Assembly (NCBI RefSeq): GCF_031877795.1 | Contig: NC_133935.1 | Span: 47,329,330 to 47,393,329, forward strand | DNA from: Strix aluco | Lineage: Eukaryota; Chordata; Aves; Strigiformes; Strigidae | Direction of reading: 5' to 3' | Length of the DNA: 64,000 nt | Part shown: positions 40,189 through 52,925 of the stretch, piece after piece | Position numbering within the stretch: the first letter of the stretch is position 1 | Layout of the letters: each line of letters begins with the position of its first letter | Translations under genes and position numbers: made by a program | Notes under the pieces: generated by a model | What the model was told of the DNA's origin: nothing | The model's database searches: none | Seen by the model: only the letters and a program-made list of their open reading frames with translations

Positions 40189-41344
40189 CTGAGGAGGAAA
40201 AAAAAATATATTTAATGTTAACACTTATTCTTTATTTGCAATTGAAGTACCACTGACTATTGAGGTTTGGTCTCTCTTTTTACCCTCAAATAATGTCCAA
40301 CTTTTCAAAGATTTTGATTTTCATTCAGCAAAGTGACATGTCCACTTATAATACTTCACTGCTATAGTGAGAAGCTGTAGAACAGCTATTTGATTAGATG
40401 CCTAGTATAAGACAATTTATTGTTATAAACCCCATCAATTTAAAAAGTTTCTTACATGCTATTTTGAACTCAGAATACACAGATAAAAGGTTGCAAGAGC
40501 GTCTACAGCTTAATTTCTGCTCTATGGCCCATCTTGACTACAATGTGCATGTTCAGTTTTAAAAGAATATTGGTTTAATATCCATAGCCATAGAAAAATT
40601 GTTATGCAAGTACAGTCAAATAATTGACCTCAGAATAAAGAACAATGTGGCTGCAAGTAAGTGTAAATTTGTACATTTAATGACACTGTGCTTTAAGTTT
40701 AGTTTCCTGGTGTGCTTAAAGAACAAAACAAGTCCAAGATCTACTTTAGTTACTTTTTACACAGGAGATGTATTTACATATTCTGACCAATTCTGAAGAA
40801 AACCATCGCATTCTGAAGAATGTCATCGCATTCAGCGTAATCTTTTGCCAGTGGAACTCACCAATTTGAAAGAGAACTGAGATATAAAGAATTGCATAGG
40901 AGAGCATCTATTTTATTACTGTGGATGCACAGGCATGTATATATGATGTCAACCTAAAAGGAGATTCACAGTGCAGCTTTCTCTAGCAGATACGTTATTC
41001 TGTGACTAAAAAGACTTTTTATTTCCTCTGCTATCACCTCTGCTTTCAAAACTCTCAACAGTAATCATAAAACACAACCCCAGCCATGAATTTTACTGGT
41101 TTTATTTATTAAAACTATGTCTTCTTTACACAGCCATGTTTAGAAGTGCAATGGCAGACTTATAAGAATTTTTCTGTGCAGTTAACAGACTAAACATGTA
41201 AATTATTTCAATATCATTTTAAATTATGGCTCTGGTTTGCATGTAGGCCTACACTGTAGGTTCATAAAGAATTTCAATCTGTCTTTATTAATCTGTAGTA
41301 TATGTTCTAAAAAAATAATTTTCCATGTCAGCAGGCATTTCTGT

Positions 41345-41397
41345 GTATGTGTGGGTGTGTATATATATGTATGTACTTCTACATATATATATACATA
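41345..41397. repeat. TG/TA microsatellite with foldback
   Basis: TG-rich then TATATATGTATGTA, a short spacer and ATATATATATACATAC, so the two halves can pair imperfectly. Lies in intron 13. Confidence 0.75.
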
Positions 41398-42258
41398 CAG
41401 CCACCTCTAGCTTCCTACTCTCTGAGCATGTGTGTCTGTGGACACACACAAGCAACTATACGTTTAAGAAGAAAAAAACACCTTTTATCATTTCAGGCTT
41501 TAGAGAGTTCCTTCATTTGAAGGCTTTACAAAATTACATAAAATTACAGTATGTTGGCCACTGAAAATATGTAGACTACATAAAATTCATAGTGAATAAA
41601 AAAACCCAAGAGTTTCTAATTGTCACTGGCTGCAATCAAATCCTGTGTACTTCATAAAACATGCTTCAGCATAGCTATGATTTTTTTTTATTCCAGGTAA
41701 AATGTTAAAATCTTTGTCATGTCTATCTTAATTATCTACTTCTAGCTGTTACTGCTGTCCCTTCGGACCCAATTATGAATGGGTTTTTGATTCAATGGTG
41801 ATCTAATCCTTGTTAATTAAGGTAACTGCATTGAATTCACCATGGCTTTTTGGATGAAATAATGACTACAAATCTTTACTTCAGCTGCGTGTGTCCTGTT
41901 CAGTTGTGCCTGTATTTGGTGTCCTTGCTGAGCTTAGGCATCAATCTAAATATCGCTGTGGGGCTCCTCAAAAGAGAAAATCTGGAATAGATTACTTCAG
42001 CTCTTTAAGTGAAATACTTTATTTGTCATAATATTTTATAGGAGCGATAATTACCTTTCCTTCTACTAATCATATATGCCTCAAACAACAGTTATCACTG
42101 TTCAAATGCAAATGAACCAAAGCTTGACAACTGCTATGCTTAAATAAAGAAGAATTAGGAAAAAAGCTAATATCCCTAGGTCATTTACAGTAGCTAACTG
42201 GGGAAAAGTTCAACTCTTGGCAGTGAAAGGAGAGAGAGTGAGAGGAAGGAAGGAGGAA

Positions 42259-42375
42259 GGGAGGGAAGGGAGGGAAGGGAGGGAAGGCAGGAAAGGCAGG
42301 AAAGGCAGGAAAGGCAGGAAAGGGAGGAAAGGGAGGAAAGGGAGGAAAGGGAGGAAAGGGAGGAAAGGGAGGAAA
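42259..42375. repeat. 9-bp purine minisatellite, 13 units
   Basis: Thirteen 9-base units in three successive blocks: three of GGGAGGGAA, four of GGCAGGAAA and six of GGGAGGAAA. The flanks are also purine-rich (42221-42258 and 42376-42399). The sub-blocks show stepwise local expansion. It reads as an Arg-Lys-Gly-like open frame on the plus strand, which is an artefact of the 9-base period and not a gene. Confidence 0.95.
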
Positions 42376-42416
42376 GGAAGAGGGCCGGGGAAGGGGGAGA
42401 AGACTGTCTATCTTAC

Positions 42417-42564
42417 ATTGAAGATGTTGTAGTTTTCTGTGCGGTCCAGCAATTTATCTAGAGGATAAAGAGCTCGGCTGGCAGCGTGCCAAGGCAGAAA
42501 ATCCTTCTCCTCTGAAAGGTATCTGATAATCTCCAAAGGAATATTCTGAGGTAAATAACCAGCT
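42417..42564 (-). CDS. TRHDE: TRHDE exon (about exon 13)
   Basis: One leading base and 49 codons, with acceptor ATTGTGCAG| and donor AAT|GTAAGA, ending in phase 0. The peptide runs AGYLPQNIPLEIIRYLSEEK, then DFLPWHAASRALYPLD, and ends near ENYNIFN. This is the aminopeptidase C-domain region (Y-L-x-x-E-x-x-x-x-P-W-x-A) found across the M1 family. At 148 nt the exon is not a multiple of three, so skipping it would break the frame. A 9-base purine-repeat array (pyrimidine-rich in the transcript) begins only 41 bases into the downstream intron. Confidence 0.96.
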
Positions 42565-45560
42565 CTGCACAATAAAAGAAGTTAATATTAAATTGGTTTT
42601 GCAGAAGATACATGATGAGGCAAAAATTACTTCTTCTTTTCCAAACGAAATTAAAAGGCAGAAAAACATAATAAACTCATTTCACTATAATGACATTAAA
42701 GTCAACCTTACAAAAAACAGCAACTCACAGTCTCTCCCCACACATGTGCAAGCATACTTACTGGATGAAGGAAGGCACGAGCACACATGAAAGAAAACTA
42801 GACAAGCTATCCCGACTTTATACAGATTCCTATAAAAGACATGAAGAATGAAGTAACTGACTTTAAGTAAAGATAAAAGGAAGGTGCTGCTTTGCTGATT
42901 TTTAAGATAGAAAGCTATCTGCATAAAATCAACAACCCAAGGCATTTTGCTTCAGAGAACATTTCTACTGGCCAGGGGCAATTGGGAAGAACTAGTGGTG
43001 AAGAAGGATCTTTAGTTTCAGTTATCCTCGCCACTCTTTTCTCTCTCCTTTAGAGCTGTCTTGTCTTCTATCCACCCTAAGCCACTTTGGAGTGACTTAG
43101 TTTATTAAACTGAAGTGGCACCCAGTGACATCACTTTGGATAAGAATGTTCCAGCACTTTCCACATAAACAATGTTTTCTTCAGGTGTTTATAAATCAAT
43201 CAGCTAGAATTTTGTCCCATTCTTTTACAGTCCTAAAAGACCTGTCCCTGCAAGGGAAAGAGTTTAGGGGAATTTCAGGAAGACTTTTTAAATTAATAGC
43301 TTTACAAGTAAAGTGCAATACAGACATAAGCATTTGAAAGTTGCTTTTTAAAACTGCATACAGGAAACATGAAGCTTTAGGATTTGCTCTCATTTTCTTT
43401 TTCAGAATAGCATTTTTTCTTAACTATTCAGACTGCAAAAACAAAGTGTAACCCTGTGGGTGTGAACTTTCCAGAAACGTACAAGTCTCTTCTTCTGATG
43501 TATGTGTTTAAATCCCAAAAGAGTTCGCTACCTGCCTAGAGAGGAGATAATGATTCTGTTTTCATTAAACACTTAAAGTCAGCAAGTTGGATTCCACAAG
43601 CTTCAATTTAACATAGGCTACAGTATGATATATCTTCATAGACTATTTTTAATCCCTATTGGTTGCAAATGTTCCCCTTGATTTCCATCACTGTCTGCGG
43701 AAGAGATGCAAGCATATAGCAAACAAAGAAAATTACACAGATTATTATGGAAATGAACCAATGCATAGATGTTGATAGACATTTTTATCTCAGTTGTAAC
43801 AGCATATAAAAACTATTTTGCTGAAATATTTGAAATAGATAGGTTTCTTTGGGACAGTCCAAACCCATAGTTTCCTTGCAAGGTGCATCATATTTTTGTT
43901 TTTCATTGTTTTTCACACTCTCTACCGGAAGAATTACATGCTGTTCCCTTCATGTTCTCAGGAAAGAAGTGAGTTCATGTAACAGCTTTCAAAAGTATCT
44001 ATCCCATGTCCTTATGATGACTCACTCTCCAGTCTGCTTCATGTCATCTTTGCCTTTATTTTGTCAGCAAGGCTCTGTTCTCAACTCCAGTTATAGCATA
44101 TACTCAAGCAAGGAAAACAAGATCACATGGGAACTCACTGTGTCACTCAGGAACTGAGCAGATATAAAATGAGAATGGTGGAGCTCTTAAGAGTGGGTGG
44201 TGGACAGAGTTCAATGCATCTGAAGACAGAGGAAGTTACTCCATTTTATAGGTCTTTCTTATTTCTGAAGCAGCAAAATATCATTAAGACGAGTTCTAGG
44301 TGTTAATACTTTGTAAAGATGTGTAACCACAATTAATGGAGCCAGAAGCAAGCTGGATTGACTGCAGTTAAAAATCTCAGAGATAATGTTAGCAAAGAGG
44401 TAAACTAGCTTGAAGTTGCATATATGTAATTAGTTCCTAATGGGATTTGTGATTATTGTTACTGATAATTTGACTGACATATGAAAGTGTGGAGTAAAGA
44501 ACAAGAGGAATAGCTCTAGGAAACATGCTGCTTAAGGAATAAACAGATGAATGTTTATTATAGCTGCACTAATGGACATTTAGGATCACACTTCCAAAAT
44601 TAAATCTTTCTATGCTAAGCACAAAAGGGAAATCATCACTGCAAAACAAACTGATTATTTCTTTTTAAGCTTAACTTCTCCATAAAGACACATACGAAGT
44701 GAACTCAGAGAGATCTATCTCTTATTCCTGAGCTCTTGGCCTTCCTAATCAGTTTCAAAATCGTGATTCTTATCTGATGATACTCATCCTGTTCACAACA
44801 GAAACTGTTACTCTTATCACTCACTGCTTCTAACTTGCAAATTTATCAGCCCATTCAATTCTGCCTGTCTCTCCCCCTGTCCCCCACTTTTCCTATTGTT
44901 TTCCTAAGGGTATATTTCTTCTCACAAAACCAGATTGTGGCAAAGTCTGAGTTTTTCCTGTTTACTCCTGAACTTCCTTCTCTTTCTGAGTATGACCCTT
45001 GAAGAGCTTATGCACAGTATCATCAAAACCAACCGCCACATCAACAGAATCACTCCCAGGGACAGGGACAGGGATGAGGGGAGGTCCTTGTGGATGACAT
45101 TATTATATAAATGACAACAAATTCATCACTTCAGATCATGATTTTGAGGGAAAGCGGTTATGTCTGCTACAATCAATGTTAAACTCTCTGTCAGTGCATG
45201 TTGGGCAGATGTGCTTCGAGTACAGCTGTTAGGCTGGACCTCTGAGGGAACTTGAGCAGAGACATATCTAAAAATCCTCTACAGTGTCAGTTAAGACAGG
45301 AGCACTTCCCTGGAGAAAACAGAAGTGCATCAGGAACTTTGCCTTGGCAAAATGTTCTTTATATTCTACACTATTTTATTGTATGGATGCCTACAGAAAA
45401 TCAAGACAGCCCTATTTTTTCACCTTTAGCCACTAAGCCATGTTTATGAATCTCTTATTCCAAATACACTGCACTCCTAGACTACTTGCCATTAAACAGT
45501 TTCTGTCAAGAGGTAGTGATAAATACATTCATTGTTTTACCTTTTTTATAAAATGTGGTA

Positions 45561-45578
45561 TATAACATATATGTTATA
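45561..45578. repeat. 18-bp perfect palindrome
   Basis: TATAACATATATGTTATA equals its own reverse complement. AT-only apart from one C and one G; probably chance in AT-rich sequence. Confidence 0.9.
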
Positions 45579-46229
45579 AAATATTAAATGCATATTACAG
45601 CTTTAAAAGCCTGAGGAGTATTTCCAGTCACAAAAAAGGAGAGTTTGGAAGGCCAAATACTAAGGTCATTAATTTTTGGCATTCATAGTTGAGAAAATAG
45701 GATATAAGGAGAAGCTCTCACTCTAAATCATAAAAGAGATAAACCATGAACCACAAAATGGATAAAAAGTCCTAAAATCCATATCACAGATCTAGGACCT
45801 GTGTGAATTGTCCTGGGAGGTAGCATGACTATCATGACAAACAGGTCAGCAGAAGACAGAAACTAGCCAAAGTAGTGTGACTGTGTGGTGAGCTATGCTC
45901 TATTATTCTGCATCTCTGCAAAGCACAGCAGCTGGTTTCTTAAGCTTTGTATTTTAGTACAATTGTATTCTTTAACTTTACACTAAAAGCTTGCCCAGCA
46001 CTAAAAGTGATTTCAAGACTCCTCTTTCCCAGAGGATACTGCATCCAGGAAGATCTACTGGCTCATCTGAACAGTGGCAAACTCAATCACCAGCCAAGGG
46101 GTGCTGGCATGCTTCTAGGATTCTCCTTCAATAGCCTGGAAGAGCTAGATTCAGAGATGGTTACACAGGATCTGGACAGCAGAAGTTTCATTTCTGCATC
46201 CAGAAAAGTAGGAAGGAATGGTCAAAGAC

Positions 46230-48555
46230 TCACGAGTGTCACAGGACTTGTGACAAACATAGCTGACAACTGCTAATTGAAATCACTTGTGGCGGTTGGA
46301 GGCCAACTAGGGCACAGCGATCATGAAATAATAAAGTTCTCTATTCTTAGAGAGACCAGTAGAGGGGGAAGCAGAACTGACATCCTGGACTTCCAAAGGG
46401 CTGACTTTGTCTTGTTTGGGCACCTGCTTGACAGGATCCCTTGGGAGACGATCCTGAAGGGTACAGGGGTCCAGGAAGGCTGGGCGCTCTTCAAGAAGGA
46501 AGTCCTAATGGCTCGGGAGCAGGCGGTCCCCAGGTGCTGTAAGAGAAGCCGGTGACAGAGAAGACCACCCTGGCTAAACAGGGAGCTTTGGCTGCAACTC
46601 AGGGAGAAAAGGAGAGTTTACCGCTTTTGGAAGAAGGGGCTAGCCACTCACAGTGATTACAAAGATGCTGTGAGGCTATGCAAGGCGGAAATCAGGAGGC
46701 CTAAAGCCCAGCTGGAAATCAATCTGGCTTCAGCAATCAAGGATAACAAGAAATGTTTCTATAAGTATGTTAACAGCAAAAGAAAGACAGGGGAGAGCCT
46801 CCATCCCCTGCTAGACGCAGGAAGAAACATGGTAACAAGTGATGAGGAAAAGGCTGAGGTGCTTAATGCCTTCTTTGCCTCAGTCTTTAATAACAAGACT
46901 AGTTGTATTGAGGGAATCCAGCCTCCTCAGCCAGAAGACAGAGACTGGGAGAATGACCCCCCCGCATTCCAGGAGGAGACAGTCAGTGACCTACTGCATC
47001 ACACAGACACACACAAGTCTATGGGACTGGGTGGGATACACCCGAGGGTGCTGAAGGAGCTGGCTGGGGTGCTCGCCAAGCCGCTTTCCATCATTTCCAG
47101 CAGTCCTGGCTGACCGGGGAGGTCCCGACAGATTGGAAACTGGCCAATGTGACGCCCATCTATAAGAAGGGTCAGAAGGATGATCCGGGAAATTACGGGC
47201 CTGTCAGCTTGACTTCAGTGCCCGGGAAGCTGATGGAGCCGCTCATCCTGAGTACCATCTTACGACACATGCGGGACAGCCAGATGATGAGGCCCAGTCA
47301 GCATGGGTTTATGAAAGGCAGGTCCTGCTTGACAAACCTGATCTCCTTCTATGACATGGCGACCTGCTTATTGGATGAGGGAAAGGCTGTGGATGTTGTC
47401 TACCTTGACTTTAGAAAGGCCTTTGACACCATTTCCCACAGCATTCTCCTGGCAAAAGTGGCTGCTCGCGGCTTGGATGGGCACACGCTTTGCTGGGTAA
47501 AACACTGGCTGGATGGCCGGGCCCAAAGAGTTGTGGTGAACAGACTTAAATCTAGTTGGTGGCCAGTCATGAGTGGTGTCCCCCAGGGCTTGGTTTTGGG
47601 GCCACTCCTGTTTAACATCTTTATTGATGATCTAGACGAGGGGATCGAGTGCACCCTCAGTAAATTTGCAGATGAAACCAGGTTGGGTGGGAGTGTTGAT
47701 CTGCTCGAGGGTAGGGAGGCTCTGCAGAGAGATCTGGACAGGCTGGAGCGATGGGCTCAGGCCAACTGTAAGAGTTTCAATAAGGCCAAATGCCGGGTGC
47801 TGCACTTGGGCCACAACAACCCCCAGCAGCGCTACAGGGAGCTTGGGGAGGAGTGGCTGGAGACCTGCCAGTCAGAGAGGGACCTGGGGGTGTTGATTGA
47901 CAGCCGGCTGAACATGAGCCAGCAGTGTGCCCAGGTGGCCAAGAAGGCCAATGGTATCCTGGCTTGTATCAGAAATAGCGTGGCCAGAAGGGACAGGGGA
48001 GTGATCTTATCCCTGTACTCGGCACTGGTGAGCCCACACCTCAATTACTATGTTTAGTTTTGGGCCCCTCATTACAAAAAGGACATTGAATTACTCAAGC
48101 GTGTCCAAAGAAGGGCAACGAAGCTGGTGAAGGGTCTGGAGCACAGGTCTTATGAGGAGCAGCTGAGGGAACTGGGGTTGTTTAGTCTGGAGAAGAGGAG
48201 GCTGAGGGGAGACCTCATCGCCCTCTACAACTACCTGAAAGGAGGTTGCAGAGAACTGGGGATGAGTCTCTTTAACCAAGTAATGAGCGATAGAACAAGA
48301 GGGGATGGCCTCAAGTTGCGCCAGGGAAGGTTTAGACTGGATATTAGGAAGCATTTCTTTACATAATGGGTTGTTAGGCGTTGGAATGGGCTGCCCAGGG
48401 AGGTGGTGGAGTCCCCATCCCTGGAGGTGTTTAAGAGTAGGGTCGACATAGCACTGAGGGATCTGGTGTAGTTGGGAACTGTCAGTGTTAGGGTAATGGT
48501 TGGACTGGATGATCTTCAGGGTCTTTTCCAACCTAGACAATTCTGTGATTCTGTG
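46230..48555 (+). mobile_element. CR1 LINE, 5'-truncated, antisense in TRHDE intron 12
   Basis: A chicken-repeat-1 type non-LTR retrotransposon. The 3' end carries two perfect ATTCTGTG octamers (48540-48547, 48548-48555), the diagnostic CR1 tail, preceded by the usual 3' UTR. ORF2 runs from the end of the endonuclease (GGQLGHSDHE) through reverse transcriptase into the C-terminal region ([13 protein letters not shown]). The 5' edge is uncertain: similarity is clear from about 46280, plausible from about 46230 and not evident before. Full-length CR1 is about 4.5 kb, so roughly half is present. It is on the opposite strand to TRHDE. Confidence 0.95.
46277..48470 (+). pseudogene. CR1 ORF2 remnant (endonuclease end, reverse transcriptase), inactivated
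   Basis: Decayed ORF2. Three in-frame stops (TGA 46553-46555, TAG 48055-48057, TAA 48364-48366) and a net one-base frameshift at about 47090-47115 break the frame. Order of motifs: endonuclease end GGQLGHSDHE; RT fingers with [20 protein letters not shown]; motif [15 protein letters not shown]; motif [17 protein letters not shown]; motif C as FADE at 47665-47676, where the second catalytic Asp of the usual F/Y-A-D-D box is Glu. The C-terminal region ends near 48470. The copy cannot make an active enzyme. Confidence 0.93.
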
Positions 48556-51500
48556 TCATTTATGGAGCAGGATAATAACCAAGATGAGGAAAGAAGGCAG
48601 AACCCGGAATGAGTCTCTTTGTGAACTCTGATGGAAAAACACAGACCCATAGAAATGTTAAAGAGAAATGTTTAATAATTATCATTACAATAAAAAGAAA
48701 AGAAACAGTAGCAACCTTCCCATCAAAGGGAAAAATATAAAATAATTTCCCTGTCATATAATTGTCTGGAAATATTTACTCAAAGGCACTACAGAATATA
48801 ACATTAGTTAAGTACATACTCTACACATGCAGCCTGATTTATCACTCTCTCTTCCAACAATGTCACTGGAAGGTCAGTGACAGAAATCCTTATTTTTATT
48901 GTGTCTTTTTAGTCATCAATCATATTGCTATCCCTAAAGTCCAGCAAAAGTACTATCAAATATTGCCTGCCAAAGTCCAAATGCATGAGAGCCAGGGCTA
49001 AGAGACAAGGTTCTTTTCCAGCTTAGCCACCTGGGAGGAAAATTGAAATATTGTCTGTCACTCAGGGATTATATGCTACACTGAAACCAGGTAACAAACA
49101 TAAACACCACAGAAATACTGTGATGTCCAATCTTATGTCTGGACTGAACCAGTCACACTGTTTCTCCAGATATGTCTCCAGTAGCCACCTGAGAATCTTA
49201 GCAAGCACATATCTAAAACCAAAAAAATTCTGCAGAGGAATCTGGAATAGTCTTGGCAAGTATCTTAACAAATAAAATAGTCAAATCAAACAGTGTTGAT
49301 TCATAAACAGTGGCTGAATGCATACCAATGTTCAGGTTAAGCATTTCTCAAGTGTAGGTTAAAAAGTTTACAAAACTTCACCTATAGCATCTGGCATGAA
49401 AAGGCTGGACATCACCTTAAGAACTCATCTAGTCTCTCCCCTACCTAAAGCAGATTCATACCAATGCCATTCCCGAAAGAAATTTATCTAGTTTTGTTTA
49501 TATAGGCATCTAGCAATGGATATCCTAAAAGCACTAGAATTTCAGTACTCCTCTTCTCAGAGGCATGATAATAACTCTGGTCTTTTGCCCTGTAAATATT
49601 CACAGAAGAGTACCAACAGACCTATTTCATGTCCTAAAATGAACTGCTGTCTACATAGTTTCAGTATAAACTACAAAAAGGAGGGGTCTCTCTCTATTGT
49701 ATTCTAGATTTGAGGGTTTTGATTGACACCACTGGTCACATAGAAAGAAGTCCAGACTTAAAAAAGAGCCTCTACAAGCCATCTCTAAGCCAGCCTTCTC
49801 CATACTGAGTAATTTAAAAAACATGACTACAAAAGCAAAATTTAACCAGAAAGATCACATTTGAGGCGTTTTGTTATTTTATCACTTTTTATATAATTGT
49901 CCTTACCCATCAGTTTATCAGCATGTCAATCATTCTATAGTCACTGTTACACATGAGAAATTTAGCATGTGTTAGAAACACAGCAACACCTGAGGTTTGT
50001 CTTATCATCTGTGTTCCTAATTTCACAATCACCTACTGAACCAAAGTGAAGAACACGATAACAGAAACACAAACTAGCAAAGAGATCTGTTCTAGTTATT
50101 AGATAAATTACCTCTAGACAAACATCTTGGCCCAGCAGGTTTTTCATGCCTAAAGAGGCTACTGACAAACTGTGGTGAAAAGTTGATATCCCATTTTTAC
50201 AACAAGGGCAGAGGTGGAAAAAGACCTTTCAAAAGTTATATATATATATTAAGTGGTTTATGACATATAATATCATAAGCACCAACCCTTAGCAAGGTAT
50301 TATCCTGCTTACACTGAAGAAATTGCTAGGGTGGCCACTGCTACAGAGAAAAGAGGCAATGAACAGAAAAAGAAAGTACTGAACGTGGTAATGAAATATC
50401 CCTCACAAAGAATTCCCACTAAAAATCTCATCGCAATCAAAAATAATCTTTAAATTGCACGAGCTTTTAATGAGTCAGATAAAAGCAGGAAATCTAGATT
50501 ATATTATGAAACATCAGTGTGCATTCAGCTGCATTCTGACCTTCATTTGTTCTTTACACCGAGCCGCTGAACTTACGGACAGATCCCAGCACATTCATTT
50601 TCCCCTTAGGGACAAAGTACCAAATGGTAGTGTAATTGCCAAGGGAAAATTATTACTCTGTTCTGAATTATTTCTATCATAAATCCAGCACCAGTCAAAC
50701 AGACTTTGTCAGAAAAACGACAGGGTCGCTGTACAGTGATGAGAGTCCCACATACAAGTGCACCATAAATCCCTTAGTCCCACCACCCAACAAAGTCATT
50801 ATAAGTCATGTGTTTAAATCAAAATTAGAAAATCCAAGCTGGCAGCAAACTGGTCTGCATTGTTGAAACAATGGAAATGAGGTGATTTACTTGCTGCTGG
50901 TTTAAAACTCACCCTGCATCGTCTGTTTCTTATGAAATATGTAAAACATGACTAGCTTTTTGTCTGGATAATTGTGAAGGGGGAAAACACGGCTCTTCAG
51001 AACATAAATGTGCAACTCAGATTAACTTCAGTTCTGTTTCTGTGCATATGCAATATATGAATAATTAGACTATACTCATTAACCCATAAAGGAACAGTTT
51101 AAAATAAGTTAGGATTCTTACTCATTGATTCCTTCTTTTACCTTTAAAGTCAAGTGTGTGGACCAGTGTAATTCACAGAGAAATTTGGTGTCAATGAACA
51201 TTCACATTTAACTGTATTTGGCTTTTTCTAACCCTATTCATTTCTTCTGGATCTACCAAGGACTGATGCCCCTGCTGATGCATTCAGGGTGTTTCCTACA
51301 GTGTTTTCACAGCAGTTCTTTGGCAGCTGAGTAAAACCAGGTATGTTGAACCCTGACATGTAAAAATGCTTTGAGCAAGGCAACCCATGCAACAGGGAAA
51401 CTAACTCTTGTAGCCATAGATTCCACCTTCAAATTCTGCAAAACTGGAACGTCAAAGATTAAAAACTTATGATGACTGGCATCCGTGTTCAACAAGGGAA

Positions 51501-52759
51501 GCTAGACAAAGAATGTTTTCTCATATAAAACTAATGGGCAACCTGTCAAAAAGGCCCTGCGATCTCCAGTATCAAAGAACGATCTATCTCATCTTCTACT
51601 CCCTGGGTTGGGCTGACTTAAGACCAGATAAGGACTCTGCTTTTCTAAGACATCCAAAGTGACTTAATGGAGGCATTATGATTTGTACCAGCTAGAGACT
51701 TCCATGTAAACAGGACAGGAATGCACATATGCTCTTTGATAAATACATCAGGAACATTTGGCTTACAAGCTCATTTTAAGTACTAAATTTAATCAGCATT
51801 CAACCTCTCCAACATCAAAGGATTCAGAGAGTATGACAATTTTAAGTGAAGCCTGCTTATTGTTTTCTTACATGCAAAATATCTGAGGACTCTTTAAGTG
51901 ACTTTCAACTCCATACAAGAGCATCTGAAGCATCCTACAAAGAATAGTTCAAATTCAATGTAATTATCAGAGTATCATGTGGCTTAAATTATCTTGCACA
52001 GTTTTAGAGTTGCCACATAAGCAAAGGCTATTATTAATTTGAATTAATCACCTTTGTTGAAAACAGAAAAAAACCCCGAAGTTAAAACCCCCGTGTTTGT
52101 AAAAATGCAACAAAAATTCCTTCAAACTAGAGTTTAGTATCTCTCCTTTCCTCTTCTTCCCCATATGAAAAAAATAATAATAATAAAAAAAGAGTAGTGC
52201 AAGATGAAAAAGAATAATCATACTGCTGAAAATCAAGACTATACAATAAGTTAGGAATGCCATGTTTTTCATCATCATGAAACCCTGATTTTTGAGAAGT
52301 ATGTCATTCACACACTTAAATTAACTAAAGAAATTTGAATGTATTTCAGGGGCTAATAGATGTCAATTTCAGATGACTCAATTATTAAAGCTGTTATTTA
52401 TTTTCTTTCTTGATGATTTTGTTGGGAATGGAAGAATGAAACAGCCCTTCTATTCCTTAAATTGTCAACAGGCAATGGTATCTATAAAAGCATGTTTGGG
52501 CAAATTCAAAATTGAGTTTGTTTATTATTATGCACAATACTTTTTCATATCTCTCTTTTTTCTTGTTCTGTTTATAATTTGCATATCAGTCAGCCAAGTG
52601 AAATATGTGTTTAAAAGCTAGAAACTTCATATGGAAAGCACAGAAGCCTCATCTTGAAAACACACATACATTCTGAGTTTTGTTTGCCAGAATATCTACA
52701 GGATTGGATATTATTTCTGTAAAAGCAATTCCCTATAAACATATTTATAATAAAAGACT

Positions 52760-52925
52760 CTGAAATCCTCATAAACCCTCACCTATTCTCTTATCTCCAT
52801 TTTACAGAGAGAAAACAGACACAAACGGTTTAAGTGATTTTACCAAGATCACATAGGAAGTCTATAGCAGAAACAGCACCCCAGGTTTCTCTAATTCCTG
52901 TGCACTGCCTTAGTCATAACATGGT
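52760..52925 (-). mobile_element. MIR-like SINE remnant
   Basis: On the plus strand it reads like the reverse complement of a MIR: an AACCCT...CTAT segment, then CCATTTTACAGA, GAAA-C-AGACACA, a TTAAGTGATTTTACCAAGATCACAT core, and a CCCAGGTTTCT segment. The match to remembered MIR consensus is good over about 120 bases with many substitutions, as expected of an ancient amniote SINE. Confidence 0.72.

Larger units (their letters stand above)
40189..42416 (-). other. TRHDE: TRHDE intron 13 (2.2 kb)
   Basis: Donor AAT|GTAAGA and acceptor TTCCTCCTCAG. It contains the 9-base minisatellite at 42259-42375 and a TG/TA-rich stretch at about 41345-41397. Nothing else is recognisable. Confidence 0.85.

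Noticed and set aside
39988..40224. Stand-alone minus-strand gene of 78 codons
   Set aside because: It is exon 14 of TRHDE plus read-through into the flanking introns, not a separate gene.
42217..42432. Plus-strand open frame coding an Arg-Lys-Gly repeat protein
   Set aside because: It is purely the translation of a 9-base purine minisatellite; no flanking gene structure, and exon 13 of TRHDE lies adjacent on the other strand.
42454..42669. Minus-strand open frame over TRHDE exon 13
   Set aside because: Wrong frame for TRHDE; the coding frame is fixed by splice phase and the family motifs.
45947..46276. Plus-strand open frame just upstream of CR1, as more CR1 endonuclease
   Set aside because: Only its last few codons plausibly match CR1; the rest does not resemble the endonuclease, so the element was started at about 46230.
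48091..48540. 149-codon minus-strand open frame
   Set aside because: Shadow of the plus-strand CR1 ORF2 end and 3' UTR; no similarity of its own.
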